Part shown: piece by piece, positions 53,213 to 61,908 of the stretch
How the letters are laid out: each line of letters begins with the position of its first letter
Numbering within the stretch: the first letter of the stretch is position 1
NCBI RefSeq assembly: GCF_036227605.1
Contig: NZ_CP109487.1
Span: 2,418,001-2,482,000 of the forward strand
Direction of reading: 5' to 3'
Source of the DNA: Streptomyces sp. NBC_01439
GTDB taxonomy: Bacteria; Actinomycetota; Actinomycetes; Streptomycetales; Streptomycetaceae
DNA length: 64,000 nt
Position numbers and translations under genes: made by a program
Notes under the pieces: model-generated
The model's database searches: none
What the model was told of the DNA's origin: nothing
What the model saw: only the letters and a program-made list of their open reading frames with translations

Positions 53213-54328
53213 TCAGTGCTTGCGCAGCCGGGAGTGGTAGTCCTCGGGCGGCAGGAACTTCGACCACCGCTCCGGGAACTCCGACGGCATCCCGTCGTCC
53301 TCGTCGTCCTCCGACTCGCCCTCCGCCATCGCCCGCCAGGCGGCGGCCCGCGCGATCAGCTGGGCGGCCTCCTCTTCCCGGGCCCGCTCGTTCGCCTCGC
53401 GCGCCGCCGCCGTGGCCACGGAGGGCCACACCCGGTCGATCGCGGCGTTGACGGCGGCCCCGACCAGCACCGCGAAGGCCGAGATGCCGATCCACAGGAG
53501 CACCGCCACGGGCGCGGCCAGTGATCCGTAGATCGTCGGCCCCTCCACCGTGTTGGTGAGGTAGATCCGCAGCAGGAACGAGCCCAGCACCCACATGGCG
53601 AGGGCCACCAGCGCCCCCGGCACGTCCTCGATCCACGGCGAGCGCACGGGCACGGACACGTGGTAGAGCGTGGTGAGGAAGGCGATGGACAGCAGGGTGA
53701 CGGTGGGCCAGTACAGGACCGCGATCACTTCGGTGCCCCAGGGCACCAGCCGCACGACCGCGTCCGGGCCCACCACCATCAGCGGCAGCACGATCGCGCC
53801 GATCAGCAGGGCGATGACGTAGAGCAGGAAGGCCAGCAGCCGGGTCTTGACGATGCCGCGATGGCCGTCGAGCCCGTACATCACGGTGATGGTGTCGATG
53901 AAGACGTTGACGGCCCGGGATCCCGACCAGAGGGCGAAGGCGAAACCGAGCGAAATCAGGTCGGGGCGACCGCTGCGGGTGACGTCGTCCAGCAGTGGTC
54001 TGGCGATGTCGTTGACGCCCCGGTCGGACAGGACCGTGCCGACCGCCGCAAGGATGTTCTCCTCAATGCTTTCCACCGTACGGGTGTCGGTCCAGCCGTC
54101 CACGTAGCCGAGCAGGCCCAGCAGGCCCAGGAAGAGCGGGGGCAGCGAGAGCAGCGTGAAGAACGCCGCCTCCGCCGCGAGCCCGAGGATCCGGTACTCA
54201 ATGCACGAGTTGACGGTGTCCTTCAGCAGCAGCCAGCCCATCTTCCGCATCGAGACGTTGCGGTAGAGGGCACGGGCCCGGTGGAGCCGTCCTGGGATCC
54301 GCTCGGGTGTTTCTTTTGCTGGCTGCAC
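53213..54328 (-). CDS. YihY/BrkB-family membrane protein
   Basis: A 371-residue protein with six transmembrane helices of the YihY/BrkB (formerly RNase BN) family. Landmarks are EAAFFTLLSLPPLFLGLLGL, RAVNVFIDTITVMYGLDGHR, LLYVIALLIGAIVLPLMVVG and TIYGSLAAPVAVLLWIGISAF. The C-terminal tail is acidic and cytoplasmic. The function of the family is not settled. The GTG at 54328 leaves only 17 bp to the divergent acyl-CoA dehydrogenase start, so promoters overlap coding sequence or transcripts are leaderless; an ATG at 54250 is the alternative. Confidence 0.87.
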   Translation of the reverse strand: MQPAKETPERIPGRLHRARALYRNVSMRKMGWLLLKDTVNSCIEYRILGLAAEAAFFTLLSLPPLFLGLLGLLGYVDGWTDTRTVESIEENILAAVGTVLSDRGVNDIARPLLDDVTRSGRPDLISLGFAFALWSGSRAVNVFIDTITVMYGLDGHRGIVKTRLLAFLLYVIALLIGAIVLPLMVVGPDAVVRLVPWGTEVIAVLYWPTVTLLSIAFLTTLYHVSVPVRSPWIEDVPGALVALAMWVLGSFLLRIYLTNTVEGPTIYGSLAAPVAVLLWIGISAFAVLVGAAVNAAIDRVWPSVATAAAREANERAREEEAAQLIARAAAWRAMAEGESEDDEDDGMPSEFPERWSKFLPPEDYHSRLRKH

Positions 54329-54345
54329 GTCCTTACGGTATCCGC

Positions 54346-55989
54346 ATGGCAGCCACCACCCACACAGTCAGCAACCAGGCCCCGCCCCTGGTGGGGTACG
54401 ACGTCTACGGCGGCGATCGGGCCCTCACCGAGGGCGTCGAGCGTCACCTCGCGGCCGCGGATCCCGAACTCCTCGACGAGGTAAGGGAGGAGCTCACCGA
54501 CCTCGGGCAGGCGGCCGGTTCCGCGCAGGCCCAGGAATGGGGAGTGCAGTCGAACGAGAATCCGCCCAAGCTGCGGACGCACGACCGGTACGGGAACCGG
54601 ATCGACGAGGTCGATTTCCACCCGTCCTGGCACCGGTTGCTGGGGCACGCCGTGACGTCCGGGCTCACCGACGCCTGGGGGCGTCCGGCCGGACACCTGC
54701 GCCGCGCCGCCGGGTTCTTCATCTGGTCGCAGGCCGAGGCGGGGCACGGCTGCCCCATCTCGATGACGCACGCCGCCGTGCCGGCGCTGCGCACCGATCC
54801 GGAGCTGGCTGCCGAATGGGAGCCGCGGCTGACCTCGCACGTGTACGAGCAGGGGCTGCGGCCGGCCGCCGAGAAGGGCGGTGTGCTCTTCGGCATGGGG
54901 ATGACGGAGAAGCAGGGCGGCAGCGACGTACGGGCGAACACGACGGCCGCGGTACCGCTGGACGCGTCCGGCGAGTACCTGCTGACCGGGCACAAGTGGT
55001 TCTGCTCGGCGCCGATGTGCGACGGCTTCCTGGTGCTGGCGCAGGCTCCGGGCGGGCTGACCTGCTTCCTGGTGCCGCGGGTGCTGCCGGACGGGACGCA
55101 CAACGTCTTCGCGATCCAGCGGCTGAAGGACAAGCTGGGCAACAAGTCGAACGCTTCGAGCGAGGTGGAGTTCGACGGGACCTGGGCGCGGCGGGTCGGT
55201 GAGGAGGGCCGCGGGGTGCGGACCATCATCGAGATGGTCGCGGCGACCCGGCTGGACTGCGTCATCGGCTCGGCCTCGCTGATGCGGCAGGCCCTGACGC
55301 AGGCCGTGCACCACGCGGAGCACCGCTCTGCTTTCGGAGCGCCGCTCATCGACCAGCCGCTGATGCGCAACGTGCTCGCCGATCTCGCCCTGGAGTCGGA
55401 GGCGGCCACCACCTTGACCCTGCGCCTGGCCGCCGCCAACGACGCCGCGACCGAGCAGGAGAAGGCCTTCCTGCGTCTCGCCGTTCCCGCCGCCAAGTAC
55501 TGGGTGACCAAGCGCTGTACGCCGATGGTGGCGGAGGCCCTGGAATGTCTGGGGGGCAACGGCTACGTAGAGGAGTCGGGGCTGCCCAGACTGTTGCGCG
55601 AATCCCCGCTGAACTCCATCTGGGAGGGTTCGGGCAACGTGCAGGCGCTGGACGTACTGCGCGCCCTCCAGCGCGAGCCCCAGGCGCTGAACGCCTTCCT
55701 CCAGGAGGTCGGCCTGGCCCGGGGTGCCGACCACCGGCTGGATTCGGCCATCAAGGACCTGTTGACGGATCTCGCCGATCTGGAGGGCATCGAGGCACGA
55801 GCCCGCCGCGTGGTGGAGCGCATGGCGCTGGTGCTCCAGGGATCGCTGCTGGTGCGGTGGGCCCCGCCGGAGGTCGCGGACGCCTTCTGCGCCTCGCGGC
55901 TGGGCGGCGACTGGGGCGCGGCCTTCGGCACGCTGCCGCACAGCCTTGACCTGCGCGCGGTGGTGGAACGGGCGCGGATCGCGGGCTAG
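54346..55989 (+). CDS. AidB-type acyl-CoA dehydrogenase family protein
   Basis: A 547-residue flavoprotein of the acyl-CoA dehydrogenase superfamily, AidB branch. The N-terminal extension (about 10-100) with NQAPPLVGYDVYGGDRALTE is typical of AidB. FAD-binding and active-site regions show GMGMTEKQGGSDVRANTT, HKWFCSAPMCDGFLVLAQ and the C-terminal LECLGGNGYVEESGLPRLLR and SIWEGSGNVQALDVLR. AidB in E. coli belongs to the adaptive response to alkylation and binds DNA. Here no adaptive-response genes are adjacent, so the role is uncertain. The ATG at 54346 is preferred over the longer frame to 54307. Confidence 0.9.
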   Translation: MAATTHTVSNQAPPLVGYDVYGGDRALTEGVERHLAAADPELLDEVREELTDLGQAAGSAQAQEWGVQSNENPPKLRTHDRYGNRIDEVDFHPSWHRLLGHAVTSGLTDAWGRPAGHLRRAAGFFIWSQAEAGHGCPISMTHAAVPALRTDPELAAEWEPRLTSHVYEQGLRPAAEKGGVLFGMGMTEKQGGSDVRANTTAAVPLDASGEYLLTGHKWFCSAPMCDGFLVLAQAPGGLTCFLVPRVLPDGTHNVFAIQRLKDKLGNKSNASSEVEFDGTWARRVGEEGRGVRTIIEMVAATRLDCVIGSASLMRQALTQAVHHAEHRSAFGAPLIDQPLMRNVLADLALESEAATTLTLRLAAANDAATEQEKAFLRLAVPAAKYWVTKRCTPMVAEALECLGGNGYVEESGLPRLLRESPLNSIWEGSGNVQALDVLRALQREPQALNAFLQEVGLARGADHRLDSAIKDLLTDLADLEGIEARARRVVERMALVLQGSLLVRWAPPEVADAFCASRLGGDWGAAFGTLPHSLDLRAVVERARIAG

Positions 55990-56297
55990 GAGAGAGCCCC
56001 CGTCGGGCTCCACGGCGGTCCCCAAACCGCTCCCAGCCGAGATCCGGGCCCATCACCGGTACAAGGGTGGCGCCGCGCCGACTCGGCACCACCCCTGATC
56101 CGAAGCCCCGAGGAGGAGCCGGCACGCCGCTCTGCGGCGTCCGGACAGTTTCGGTCGACCGACCGGGACTTGGCGAGAGTTGCATACCGTTGCAACCTTT
56201 GGAGTCGGCAGCCGTCCGTCGCAGTGCCCGGGGGAAGCAGCACCGCGGACCGCCCGGCGGCCCGCGTCGTACGTCCTGTTCGCACGGGGAGGTTCCG
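55990..56297. other. 308-bp intergenic region
   Basis: Lies between the AidB-type gene and the GAF regulator. Open frames exist but none is supported by a ribosome binding site or similarity. It probably contains the promoter of the regulator gene; no palindrome stands out. Confidence 0.5.
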
Positions 56298-57608
56298 GTG
56301 GCCGACACCACAGGCAGCACGGTCGATGCGGCACGCATCTCGGCCATGGACGCGCGGGCGGCGGCACGTCTGCTCAAGGGCGTGCGGGCGGCGGCACTGG
56401 CCGGGGACCGTCCCCCGGCCGCGCCCCGGCCGGAGATCGCGGAGTCCTGGCGCCGGATGCTGGCCGGCGGGGTGCACCCGGACCGGGACGCGCGCTCGCG
56501 GGTGCTGTCGGCCACCGAGACGGAGGAGCGGCGGCACGTGTCGCCGCTGCGGGAGGTCCTGCCGGTGCTGCGCGAGGGTCTGCTGCCGGCCCTGGACGAG
56601 GCCCTGCACATCATGGTCGTCGCCGACGCGGACGGGCGGCTGTTGTGGCGGGAGGGCCACTCCTCCATCCTGCGCAAGGCGGACCGGCTCGGCTTCGCGG
56701 TCGGCGCGGACTGGGACGAGGCCGTCGTCGGCACGAACGGGGTGGGCACCGCCCTGGTGACCCGGCGCCCGGTGCAGGTGTTCTCGGCCGAGCACTTCGT
56801 CTCCAGCCACCACGACTGGACCTGCGCGGGGGCGCCCGTACGGGACCCGCGCGACGGGCGGCTGCTGGGCGTGGTCGACGTCAGCGGTCCGCTGGCCACC
56901 ATGCACCCGGCGACGCTGGCGTGGGTGAGCTCAGTGGCCCGGCTCGCGGAGCGGGAGCTGCGGCTGCGGCACCTGGAGTCGCTGGAGCGGCTGCGGATGG
57001 TGGCGGCCCCGCTGCTGGCCCGGCTGCCGGGGCGGGCGCTGGCCGTGGACCCGAGCGGCTGGACGGCGGCGGTGACGGGGCTGGCCCCGGCGGAGCGCAT
57101 CCCGCTGCCGAAGGCCTTCGGACCGGGCCGCATGCGGGTGCCGCGGCTCGGGGAGTGCGTGGTGGAGCCGCTGCCCGGTGGCTGGCTGCTGCGGGTCGCC
57201 CAGGACCGGCACAGCACGGCGGTGACCCGGATCGTCCTGGACCTCAGCCGGGCGGGATGCTGGTCGGTGACGGTGTACGGACCCTCAGGGAGTTGGTCGC
57301 AGGAGCTGAGTCCGCGCCATGCGGAGCTGCTGTTCCTGCTGGCGCAGAGCCCGCGGGGGCGCTCGGCGGCGGAGCTGGCCGGCGAGCTGTTCGGGGATCC
57401 GACGCGCACGGTGACGGTCCGTGCGGAGCTGTCCCGCGTACGCCGCCACCTCGGGAGCGTCCTCACCCACCGGCCGTACCGGTTCGCGGAGGACGTGGAG
57501 GTGGAGCTGATCCGCCCCGAGGACCCGGCCGCACTGCTCCCGCACTCGACCGCGCCCGCGGTGGTCCGGGCCCGCCTGGGCCGCACGGGGCCCGGCATGA
57601 TTCCCTGA
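56298..57608 (+). CDS. GAF-domain transcriptional regulator
   Basis: A 436-residue regulator with an N-terminal helical part (1-75, AAPRPEIAESWRRMLAGGVHPD), a GAF sensor domain (about 90-225, VVADADGRLLWREGHSSILR and VVGTNGVGTALVTRRPVQVF) and a C-terminal winged-helix (about 335-420) with SPRHAELLFLLAQSPRGRSA and RAELSRVRRHLGSVL. This is the Streptomyces 'helix-turn-helix GAF' type near acetoin/aldehyde dehydrogenase genes. The GTG at 56298 follows GGGGAGG. The ligand is unknown. Confidence 0.85.
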   Translation: MADTTGSTVDAARISAMDARAAARLLKGVRAAALAGDRPPAAPRPEIAESWRRMLAGGVHPDRDARSRVLSATETEERRHVSPLREVLPVLREGLLPALDEALHIMVVADADGRLLWREGHSSILRKADRLGFAVGADWDEAVVGTNGVGTALVTRRPVQVFSAEHFVSSHHDWTCAGAPVRDPRDGRLLGVVDVSGPLATMHPATLAWVSSVARLAERELRLRHLESLERLRMVAAPLLARLPGRALAVDPSGWTAAVTGLAPAERIPLPKAFGPGRMRVPRLGECVVEPLPGGWLLRVAQDRHSTAVTRIVLDLSRAGCWSVTVYGPSGSWSQELSPRHAELLFLLAQSPRGRSAAELAGELFGDPTRTVTVRAELSRVRRHLGSVLTHRPYRFAEDVEVELIRPEDPAALLPHSTAPAVVRARLGRTGPGMIP

Positions 57609-57613
57609 GCTGC

Positions 57614-58177
57614 ATGAGCACCATCACTCTCACCACCTGGTCGCTGGAGATGACCTCTCCGGCGGACCTCGTCCCGGCGGCTCCGGCGGGACCGGAGATA
57701 TCCATCGCCCGGGCGGAGGTCCCCTCCCCCGAATTCAGCCGCTTCCTGTACGCCTCGGTGGGCGGCGACATCCACTGGACGGACCGGCTCTCCCTGACCC
57801 GCGCGCAGTGGGTCGAGCAGCTGGACCGACCGGGGGTGGAGACCTGGGTCGCGTACGACCGGGGCACGCCGGCCGGGTACGTGGAGCTCGACCCGCAGGA
57901 CGACGGCGTGGTGGAGATCATGTACTTCGGCCTCCTCCCCGACTTCCGCGGCCGCCGCATCGGTGGGCACCTGCTGTCGGTGGGCGTCGCCCGCGCCTGG
58001 TCCCTCGCGGAGCGCTGGCCGGAGCTGGAGCCGACCCGACGGGTGTGGGTGCACACCTGCAGCCAGGACGGGCCGACGGCGATGAGCAACTACGAGCGGC
58101 GCGGCTTCAAGGTCTTCAAGACGGAGACGGAGTCCAAGGTGGAAACCCCGACCCCCGGCCCGTGGCCCGGCGCGTAG
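57614..58177 (+). CDS. GNAT-family N-acetyltransferase
   Basis: A 187-residue acetyltransferase with the acetyl-CoA loop FGLLPDFRGRRIGGHLLSVG (about 113-132) and a C-terminal strand with TAMSNYERRGFKVFKTETE. A GNAT domain of about 140 residues follows a 30-residue linker (1-32). The ATG at 57614 lies 5 bases after the regulator stop, so it is probably co-transcribed. The substrate is unknown. Confidence 0.83.
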   Translation: MSTITLTTWSLEMTSPADLVPAAPAGPEISIARAEVPSPEFSRFLYASVGGDIHWTDRLSLTRAQWVEQLDRPGVETWVAYDRGTPAGYVELDPQDDGVVEIMYFGLLPDFRGRRIGGHLLSVGVARAWSLAERWPELEPTRRVWVHTCSQDGPTAMSNYERRGFKVFKTETESKVETPTPGPWPGA

Positions 58178-58182
58178 CCCCT

Positions 58183-58224
58183 CCGGGGTCGGTCGGCCGA
58201 GCGGGCCGGCTCCGCCGACCCCGG
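58183..58224. terminator. Hairpin terminator after the GNAT gene
   Basis: A 10-bp perfect inverted repeat (58183-58192 with 58215-58224) begins 6 bases after the stop codon, followed by further GC-rich repeats. It separates the regulator/GNAT transcript from the cysteine operon. Confidence 0.6.
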
Positions 58225-58391
58225 GGCTCCGCCCCGTACCCCGCGCACCGAACCCCGGGCGCGGCCGAAATGCGATGCCCGCCCGGCTTCGATAGGTGAC
58301 CCCCGTCACGCCATCCCATGATTCGAGACGAGTTCGTCCGAATCGTGGACAGTAGTGGACTCCTCCAATCGGCACATGACACGCTTCCGCC

Positions 58392-58475
58392 ATGAATGGA
58401 GCTGGAATTGCCTTGGTGAGTCGGCGGCACGTCGACCTCGGCCGCATGTCCAGCGCCATCTGTCCGGCGCGCTGA
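58392..58475 (+). CDS. Cysteine-operon leader peptide
   Basis: A 27-codon ORF starting at ATG 58392 encodes MNGAGIALVSRRHVDLGRMS, then SAICPAR, ending in TGA at 58475. This is the conserved actinobacterial leader peptide (VSRRHVDLGRMSSAICPAR pattern) found ahead of sulfate-reduction and cysteine genes. The single cysteine near its end suggests that ribosome stalling at the Cys codon, when cysteinyl-tRNA is scarce, controls the downstream operon. It lies 214 bases before sulfite reductase. The assignment is firm by pattern; the attenuation mechanism is inferred from related leaders. Confidence 0.85.
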   Translation: MNGAGIALVSRRHVDLGRMSSAICPAR

Positions 58476-58689
58476 CGGAACCAGCCACGCCGCACATCGC
58501 CGTCGTCCCCGCCGCCGCGGACGCGCCGATCACCCGCTTGCCCCCTGAGGTCGTAGTACCGCCCTGCCCGCCGGCAACCCCGGCGCGGAGCGGGAATCAG
58601 CCACACCCGCTCGGAGTCGCCGAGCCCGCAGGGGAGCGCCGTCGCCTCCCCTGCCCTTGCCTCGAGCCGCCGAAGAAGGACGTACCGCC
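58476..58689 (+). promoter_or_regulatory. Leader region between leader peptide and sulfite reductase
   Basis: This 214-base stretch has no gene. By analogy with leader-peptide control it should hold the RNA structure that responds to ribosome position. GC-rich short inverted repeats are present (58540-58640), but I cannot define a single terminator/antiterminator pair by eye. Confidence 0.4.
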
Positions 58690-60396
58690 ATGGCCGCCAC
58701 CCCCGAAACGCCCGCGCCCGCCGCCGCAGCCGCCGCGCGCCGCAAGACCGGCCGTCACCGCGGCGAGGGCCAGTGGGCCGTCGGACACCACACGCCCCTC
58801 AACGGCAACGAGCAGTTCAAGAAGGACGATGACGGTCTCAACGTGCGGACACGCATTGAGACGATCTACTCCAAGCGCGGGTTCGACTCGATCGACCCCA
58901 ACGACCTGCGCGGCCGCATGCGCTGGTGGGGCCTCTACACCCAGCGCAAGCCCGGGATCGACGGCGGCAAGACCGCGATCCTGGAGCCGGAGGAGCTGGA
59001 CGACGAGTACTTCATGCTGCGCGTCCGCATCGACGGCGGCCGGCTGACCACCGAGCAGCTCCGCGTGATCGGCGAGATCTCGGAGGAGTTCGCGCGCGGC
59101 ACCGCCGACCTCACCGACCGCCAGAACGTGCAGTACCACTGGATCCGGATCGAGGACGTCCCGGAGATCTGGCGCCGGCTGGAGGCCGTGGGCCTGTCCA
59201 CCACCGAGGCCTGCGGTGACACGCCCCGCGTCATCCTCGGCTCGCCGGTCGCCGGCATCGCCCAGGACGAGATCATCGACGGCACCCCCGCCATCGACGA
59301 GATCTACCGCCGCATCGTCGGCAACAAGGACTTCTCCAACCTGCCCCGCAAGTTCAAGTCCGCGATCTCCGGTTCACCGCTCCTCGACGTGGCGCACGAG
59401 ATCAACGACATCGCGTTCGTGGGCGTGGACCACCCCGAGCACGGCCCCGGCTTCGACGTCTGGGTCGGCGGCGGCCTGTCCACCAACCCGAAGCTGGGTG
59501 TGCGCCTGGGCACCTGGGTCTCGCTCGACGAGGTCCCGGACGTCTACGAGGGCGTCATCTCGATCTTCCGCGACTACGGCTACCGCCGGCTGCGCAACCG
59601 CGCCCGCCTGAAGTTCCTCGTCGCCGACTGGGGCCCGGTCAAGTTCCGCCAGGTCCTGGAGGACGAGTACCTGAAGCGCAAGCTGACCGACGGTCCCGCG
59701 CCCGCGCAGCCGAGCGGCCAGTGGCGCGACCACGTGGGCGTCCACCAGCAGAAGGACGGCAAGTTCTACGTCGGCTTCGCGCCCCGCGTGGGCCGCGTGG
59801 ACGGCGCCACCCTCACCAAGATCGCCGACGTGGCGGCACAGCACGGCTCCGGCCGCCTGCGCACCACCGCCGAGCAGAAGATGATCGTGCTCGACATCGA
59901 GGCCGACCAGGTCGACTCGGTGGTCGGGGCGCTGGAGGCGCTGGACCTGCGGGTCAAGCCGTCCCCGTTCCGCCGCGGCACGATGGCCTGCACCGGCATC
60001 GAGTTCTGCAAGCTGGCCATCGTCGAGACCAAGGCGCGCGGCGCCTCGCTGATCGACGAGCTGGAGCGCCGCCTGCCGGACTTCGCCGAGCCGCTCACCA
60101 TCAACATCAACGGCTGCCCGAACGCCTGCGCCCGCATCCAGGTGGCGGACATCGGCCTCAAGGGCCAGCTGGTCCTGGACGACGACGGCAACCAGGTGGA
60201 GGGCTACCAGGTCCACCTCGGCGGCGCCCTCGGCCTCGAGGCCGGCTTCGGCCGCAAGGTCCGCGGCCTCAAGGTCACCTCCGCCGGTCTGCCCGACTAC
60301 GTCGAGCGGGTCGTCAAGCACTACGAGGAGCAGCGCGAGGACGGCGAGCGCTTCGCGGCGTGGGTCGCCCGCGCGGACGAGAAGAGCCTCTCGTGA
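58690..60396 (+). CDS. Ferredoxin-dependent sulfite reductase
   Basis: Assimilatory siroheme enzyme reducing sulfite to sulfide with six electrons from ferredoxin. The 568-residue protein has two ferredoxin-like and two siroheme/4Fe-4S repeats. Cluster ligands follow the classical C-X5-C...C-X3-C pattern: Cys434, Cys440 (CTGIEFC) and Cys476, Cys480 (CPNAC). The siroheme-binding TDRQNVQYHWIRIEDVPEIW stretch is present near 145. Length and pattern fit SirA/NirA of actinobacteria. The ATG at 58690 begins after a 30-base Arg/Pro-rich shadow; codon bias is strong. First enzyme gene of the cys operon, with leader-peptide control upstream. Confidence 0.94.
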   Translation: MAATPETPAPAAAAAARRKTGRHRGEGQWAVGHHTPLNGNEQFKKDDDGLNVRTRIETIYSKRGFDSIDPNDLRGRMRWWGLYTQRKPGIDGGKTAILEPEELDDEYFMLRVRIDGGRLTTEQLRVIGEISEEFARGTADLTDRQNVQYHWIRIEDVPEIWRRLEAVGLSTTEACGDTPRVILGSPVAGIAQDEIIDGTPAIDEIYRRIVGNKDFSNLPRKFKSAISGSPLLDVAHEINDIAFVGVDHPEHGPGFDVWVGGGLSTNPKLGVRLGTWVSLDEVPDVYEGVISIFRDYGYRRLRNRARLKFLVADWGPVKFRQVLEDEYLKRKLTDGPAPAQPSGQWRDHVGVHQQKDGKFYVGFAPRVGRVDGATLTKIADVAAQHGSGRLRTTAEQKMIVLDIEADQVDSVVGALEALDLRVKPSPFRRGTMACTGIEFCKLAIVETKARGASLIDELERRLPDFAEPLTININGCPNACARIQVADIGLKGQLVLDDDGNQVEGYQVHLGGALGLEAGFGRKVRGLKVTSAGLPDYVERVVKHYEEQREDGERFAAWVARADEKSLS

Positions 60397-60590
60397 GCGA
60401 GCGCGCGGCACCGTTCTACTGCCCCTACTGCGGCGACGAGGACCTGTTCCCCAACGAGTCGGGTCACGGCGCGTGGGAATGCAGGGCCTGCAACCGGGCC
60501 TTCCAGCTGAAGTACCTCGGGCTGCTGGCCCGGGGCGTTCAGTCGGATTCAGCGGGATCAGCAGGGTCAGCGGGAGGGGACGGAATATGA
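60393..60590 (+). CDS. Small zinc-ribbon protein of the cys operon (65 aa)
   Basis: A 65-residue protein with CPYCGDEDLFP and ECRACNRAFQLKYLG, a four-cysteine zinc ribbon, followed by a Ser/Gly/Ala tail. The GTG at 60393 overlaps the sulfite reductase stop (GTGA) and its own stop overlaps the cysH ATG (ATGA), so it is locked into the operon. It is too small for an enzyme. A redox, insertion-factor or regulatory role in sulfite reduction is plausible; the family is known in Streptomyces only as hypothetical. Confidence 0.8.
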   Translation: MSERAAPFYCPYCGDEDLFPNESGHGAWECRACNRAFQLKYLGLLARGVQSDSAGSAGSAGGDGI

Positions 60591-61315
60591 CCACCACTCA
60601 AGACGCGAGTCCCACAGCCGGGGAGCTCGAGGCTGCGGCGCTCCAAGACCTGGCCGAGCGTGCGGGCCGGGACCTGGAGGACGCTTCCGCGCTGGACATC
60701 CTGCGCTGGGCGGTCGACACCTTCGGCAAGGAGTTCGCCGTGACCTCCTCCATGGAGGACGCGGTCGTCGCGCACCTGGCCTCGCGGGTCCTCCCCGGCG
60801 TGGACGTGGTCTTCCTCGACACGGGCTACCACTTCGAGGAGACCATCGGCACCCGTGACGCGGTCGAGGCCGTGATGGACGTCAACGTCATCACGCTGAC
60901 CCCGCGTCAGAGCGTCGCCGAACAGGACGCCGCGTACGGGCCGAAGCTGCACGACCGGGACCCCGACCTGTGCTGCGCGCTGCGCAAGGTCAAGCCGCTG
61001 GAAGAGGGCCTGACGGCCTACCGCGCGTGGGCGACGGGCCTGCGCCGCGACGAGTCCCCGACCCGGGCGAACACCCCGGTGGTCGGCTGGGACGAGAAGC
61101 GGCAGAAGGTCAAGGTCTCCCCGATCGCGCGCTGGACCCAGGACGACGTGGAGGCGTACGTCGCCGAGCACGGCGTACTCACCAACCCGCTGCTGATGGA
61201 CGGCTACGCCTCCGTGGGCTGCGCCCCGTGCACCCGGCGCGTCGCCGAGGGCGAGGACGCGCGGGCCGGCCGCTGGGCCGGGCGGGGCAAGACCGAGTGC
61301 GGACTGCACGGCTGA
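60587..61315 (+). CDS. cysH: Adenylylsulfate (APS) reductase CysH
   Basis: Reduces adenosine 5'-phosphosulfate to sulfite with thioredoxin. The 242-residue protein has the PP-loop-derived fold (AVTSSMEDAVVAHLASR and VVFLDTGYHFEET). The 4Fe-4S ligands are the CC pair at 129-130 and CAPC at 212 and 215, and the catalytic cysteine is in ECGLH (238). The presence of the CC...CxxC set marks it as APS reductase rather than PAPS reductase. The ATG overlaps the previous stop (ATGA); the next gene overlaps by one base. Confidence 0.94.
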   Translation: MTTTQDASPTAGELEAAALQDLAERAGRDLEDASALDILRWAVDTFGKEFAVTSSMEDAVVAHLASRVLPGVDVVFLDTGYHFEETIGTRDAVEAVMDVNVITLTPRQSVAEQDAAYGPKLHDRDPDLCCALRKVKPLEEGLTAYRAWATGLRRDESPTRANTPVVGWDEKRQKVKVSPIARWTQDDVEAYVAEHGVLTNPLLMDGYASVGCAPCTRRVAEGEDARAGRWAGRGKTECGLHG

Positions 61316-61908
61316 TGACGACCGTCGAAGAACTTGTCGAAGAACGTACGGAGACAGAGCAGATGAGCGTGAGCGACCAGGGCGCCACCGTGTGGCTGAC
61401 CGGGCTGCCGAGCGCGGGCAAGACCACCATCGCCTACGCGCTGGCCGAACGGCTGAGCGCCGAGGGCCACCGGGTGGAGGTGCTCGACGGGGACGAGATC
61501 CGCGAGTTCCTCTCCGCGGGCCTGGGCTTCACCCGCGAGGACCGGCACACCAACGTGCAGCGGATCGGCTTCGTCGCCGAGCTCCTCGCGAGCAACGGGG
61601 TCAAGGCGCTGGTGCCGGTGATCGCACCGTTCGCGGACAGCCGTGAGGCCGTCCGGGGGCGGCACGCCGCCGAGGGCACCTCGTACCTGGAGGTCCACGT
61701 GGCCACCCCGGTCGAGGTCTGCTCGGAGCGTGACGTCAAGGGCCTGTACGCCAAGCAGGCGGCGGGCGAGATCTCCGGTCTGACCGGGGTCGACGACCCG
61801 TACGAGGCACCGGACTCCCCGGACCTGCGCATCGAGTCGCACACGCAGACCGTGCAGGAGTCGGCCTCGGCCCTGCACGCGCTGCTCACCGAGAGGGGTC
61901 TGGCATGA
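61315..61908 (+). CDS. cysC: Adenylylsulfate kinase CysC
   Basis: Phosphorylates APS to PAPS with ATP. The 197-residue protein has the P-loop GLPSAGKT (30-37), the DGDEIREFLSAGLGFTREDR segment that binds APS, and FADSREAVRGRH. The first 20 residues are variable; an ATG at 61363 (MSVSD) is a possible alternative start. The presence of APS kinase next to an APS reductase suggests that PAPS is also made here for sulfation or for a separate branch. Tightly packed between cysH and cysD (TGATG, then ATGA). Confidence 0.93.
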   Translation: MTTVEELVEERTETEQMSVSDQGATVWLTGLPSAGKTTIAYALAERLSAEGHRVEVLDGDEIREFLSAGLGFTREDRHTNVQRIGFVAELLASNGVKALVPVIAPFADSREAVRGRHAAEGTSYLEVHVATPVEVCSERDVKGLYAKQAAGEISGLTGVDDPYEAPDSPDLRIESHTQTVQESASALHALLTERGLA

